NCBI GenBank assembly: GCA_000231825.2
Contig: AFXF02001488.1
Coordinates: 1-64,000 of the forward strand
Origin: Tetrahymena elliotti 4EA
Lineage: Eukaryota > Ciliophora > Oligohymenophorea > Hymenostomatida > Tetrahymenidae
DNA length: 64,000 nt
Direction: 5' to 3'
Of this stretch, positions 63,101-64,000 are shown piece by piece. Position 1 is the stretch's first letter; every line of letters starts with the position of its first letter. The notes below the pieces were generated by a model that saw nothing but the letters and a program-made list of their open reading frames with translations, ran no database searches and was not told the origin of the DNA. Position numbers and translations under genes: made by a program.

Positions 63101-64000
63101 AAGTTGAAAAAATGTATATCAATCATTTATAAAATATTGATATCATGCATTAAAAGTAATTCTAAATCATGTTCTTTCTTAATCAGCAGCAAGTAGTATC
63201 TAAGTTTCTTTTTGCTTTAATTAAACAAATATTCAAGTGTAAATATTTCTTCAAAAAAAATAAAATATAAAATCATCAAATAAATCATTTTAAAAATTTA
63301 TATTAGGATGTTAAGAATCTAATCAGAGAAGCTATTAAGTGGATGGAAGAAACTGATGACAAAGAAAAGCAAAACATTAAAGATTGGTGCGATAAAATTA
63401 GCAACATTTCTTCTTCTAAATTAGGAATATAAATTTTTATTATGGAGGTCTTATCTTTATCAATGGTTAACCCATTAGAAGAGGCCATTGAGGAAAATTA
63501 GAAATTCTGCAAAAAGTTGCTATTTAAACCTAAAAAAGAGTCTCAGTCCTTAAATAACACCTAAGTATAAATGAGTAGATCTAGAATAAATTAGCAATAA
63601 TAAGTCTAATACTTTAATGTTAAGTTAGAACTAAAGAAGTTGATTTCTTTCATACTTTGTAGAGATAATGATGGAAAATAGATCCCATGTGTAGTCTTTA
63701 ATATGTTTGGTAATTTTTTTTAATTAAAATATATATCAATAGCTCAAATTAAACATATTCTATTTCATTAAATTAGGAAAAAACGGAACTAAAGTTGATT
63801 TTGACAAAGATAATGTGAAGTTAAGATTTGCTTAATAATTTTAAAATTTAACATCAGAGAATCAAAGTAATGCTTTCGCATTCCCATTCCACTTACATAG
63901 CAATAATAAAAGTGTTAGCATCAACAATACCAATGTTATTAATGGTAACAATAATTAAGTACAAGAAAGAAAAAAAATTGATATTTTAGAAAGATATGAT
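60149..64000 (+). CDS. IP3/ryanodine-receptor-family calcium-release channel, N-terminal part (runs off the window)
   Basis: Exons 60149-60359, 60532-60684, 60860-61338, 61492-61740, 61796-61893, 61967-62662, 62710-63238, 63307-63709 and 63777 to beyond 64000; 1014 codons visible, all junctions in frame. Residues 19-32 resemble a calmodulin-binding IQ motif. From about 98 the IP3R/RyR N-terminal beta-trefoil is clear: LNLKFGDVCYLKFY, GIISGDG, FRKCLFRIVYEKKYFYQ and LKGTNICYGQVIQLVHLYSD. MIR repeats follow: GEVVRIFNRQYKMFQKYI (about 378-396), TLWEIQ, and GFFYLKNLASSLYLAV (about 500-515). From about 635 a helical RIH/armadillo region begins (MRQDVIRESGLLTLLILILQ). Such proteins are tetrameric ER or contractile-vacuole calcium channels. 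The pore would lie beyond the window. Several canonical IP3-contact residues appear changed. Confidence 0.9.

Noticed and set aside
1..64000. Many short ATG-to-TAA/TAG reading frames under the standard code
   Set aside because: They are fragments or antisense shadows of code-6 genes. For example, the plus-strand frame at 54009-54200 is the complement of an acidic stretch of the minus-strand membrane protein, and the one at 33270-33512 is an internal piece of the first giant gene.
1..64000. tRNA, rRNA, CRISPR array or transposase genes
   Set aside because: No GC-rich cloverleaf-like blocks, T-loop motifs, regular spacer-repeat arrays or transposase motifs were seen on either strand.

Overview
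This window is nuclear DNA of a ciliate. The best fit is the macronuclear genome of Tetrahymena or a close oligohymenophorean relative. It is about three-quarters A+T or more. Every long reading frame runs straight through TAA and TAG (read as glutamine, code 6) and ends only at TGA. The introns are GT...AG, mostly 45-70 bp with a few up to 370 bp, which is longer than Paramecium introns. With the standard code almost nothing can be read. With code 6, twelve protein genes appear, and their exon lengths all sum to whole codons. I saw no tRNA, rRNA, CRISPR array, telomere or transposase gene.

Layout. 1-2237 is non-coding except for a decayed leucine-rich-repeat remnant. 2238-7578 (+) encodes a 1557-residue coiled-coil protein built by repeated exon duplication. 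A five-gene minus-strand block follows: a C2H2 zinc-finger/LRR/coiled-coil protein (8170-10509), a conserved but unnamed ciliate protein with an N/Q/S-rich head (11464-14252), a nine-exon coiled-coil protein (15443-18170), a peroxisomal acyl-CoA oxidase (18864-21219) and a polytopic membrane protein (22646-24863). A 2.2 kb divergent spacer leads to two tandem paralogues on the plus strand, each about 3210 residues (27023-37362 and 37964-48262). Each has a signal peptide, a Cys-rich furin-like head, a beta-helix-like repeat region, an EGF-like Cys motif and a C-terminal bundle of about 7-8 membrane helices. Two minus-strand genes follow: a B-box/coiled-coil/SPRY-like protein (49244-50647) and a 1417-residue polytopic membrane protein (51787-56762). 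The right end has two plus-strand genes: a small Q-rich coiled-coil protein (57819-59287) and the 5' part of an IP3/ryanodine-receptor-family calcium-release channel (60149 to beyond 64000).

The genes do not form an operon or an obvious pathway. The themes are large surface and membrane proteins and coiled-coil cytoskeletal-type proteins. The two most recognisable genes are the acyl-CoA oxidase (peroxisomal beta-oxidation) and the intracellular calcium channel. No single multi-gene 'system' is evident. The most notable items are the exon-shuffled coiled-coil gene, the tandem giant receptor-like pair, and the calcium-channel gene that seems to lack several canonical IP3-contact residues while carrying an N-terminal IQ-like motif. 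All gene models come from manual reading of the sequence, and domain names come from recognised motifs, not from database searches.
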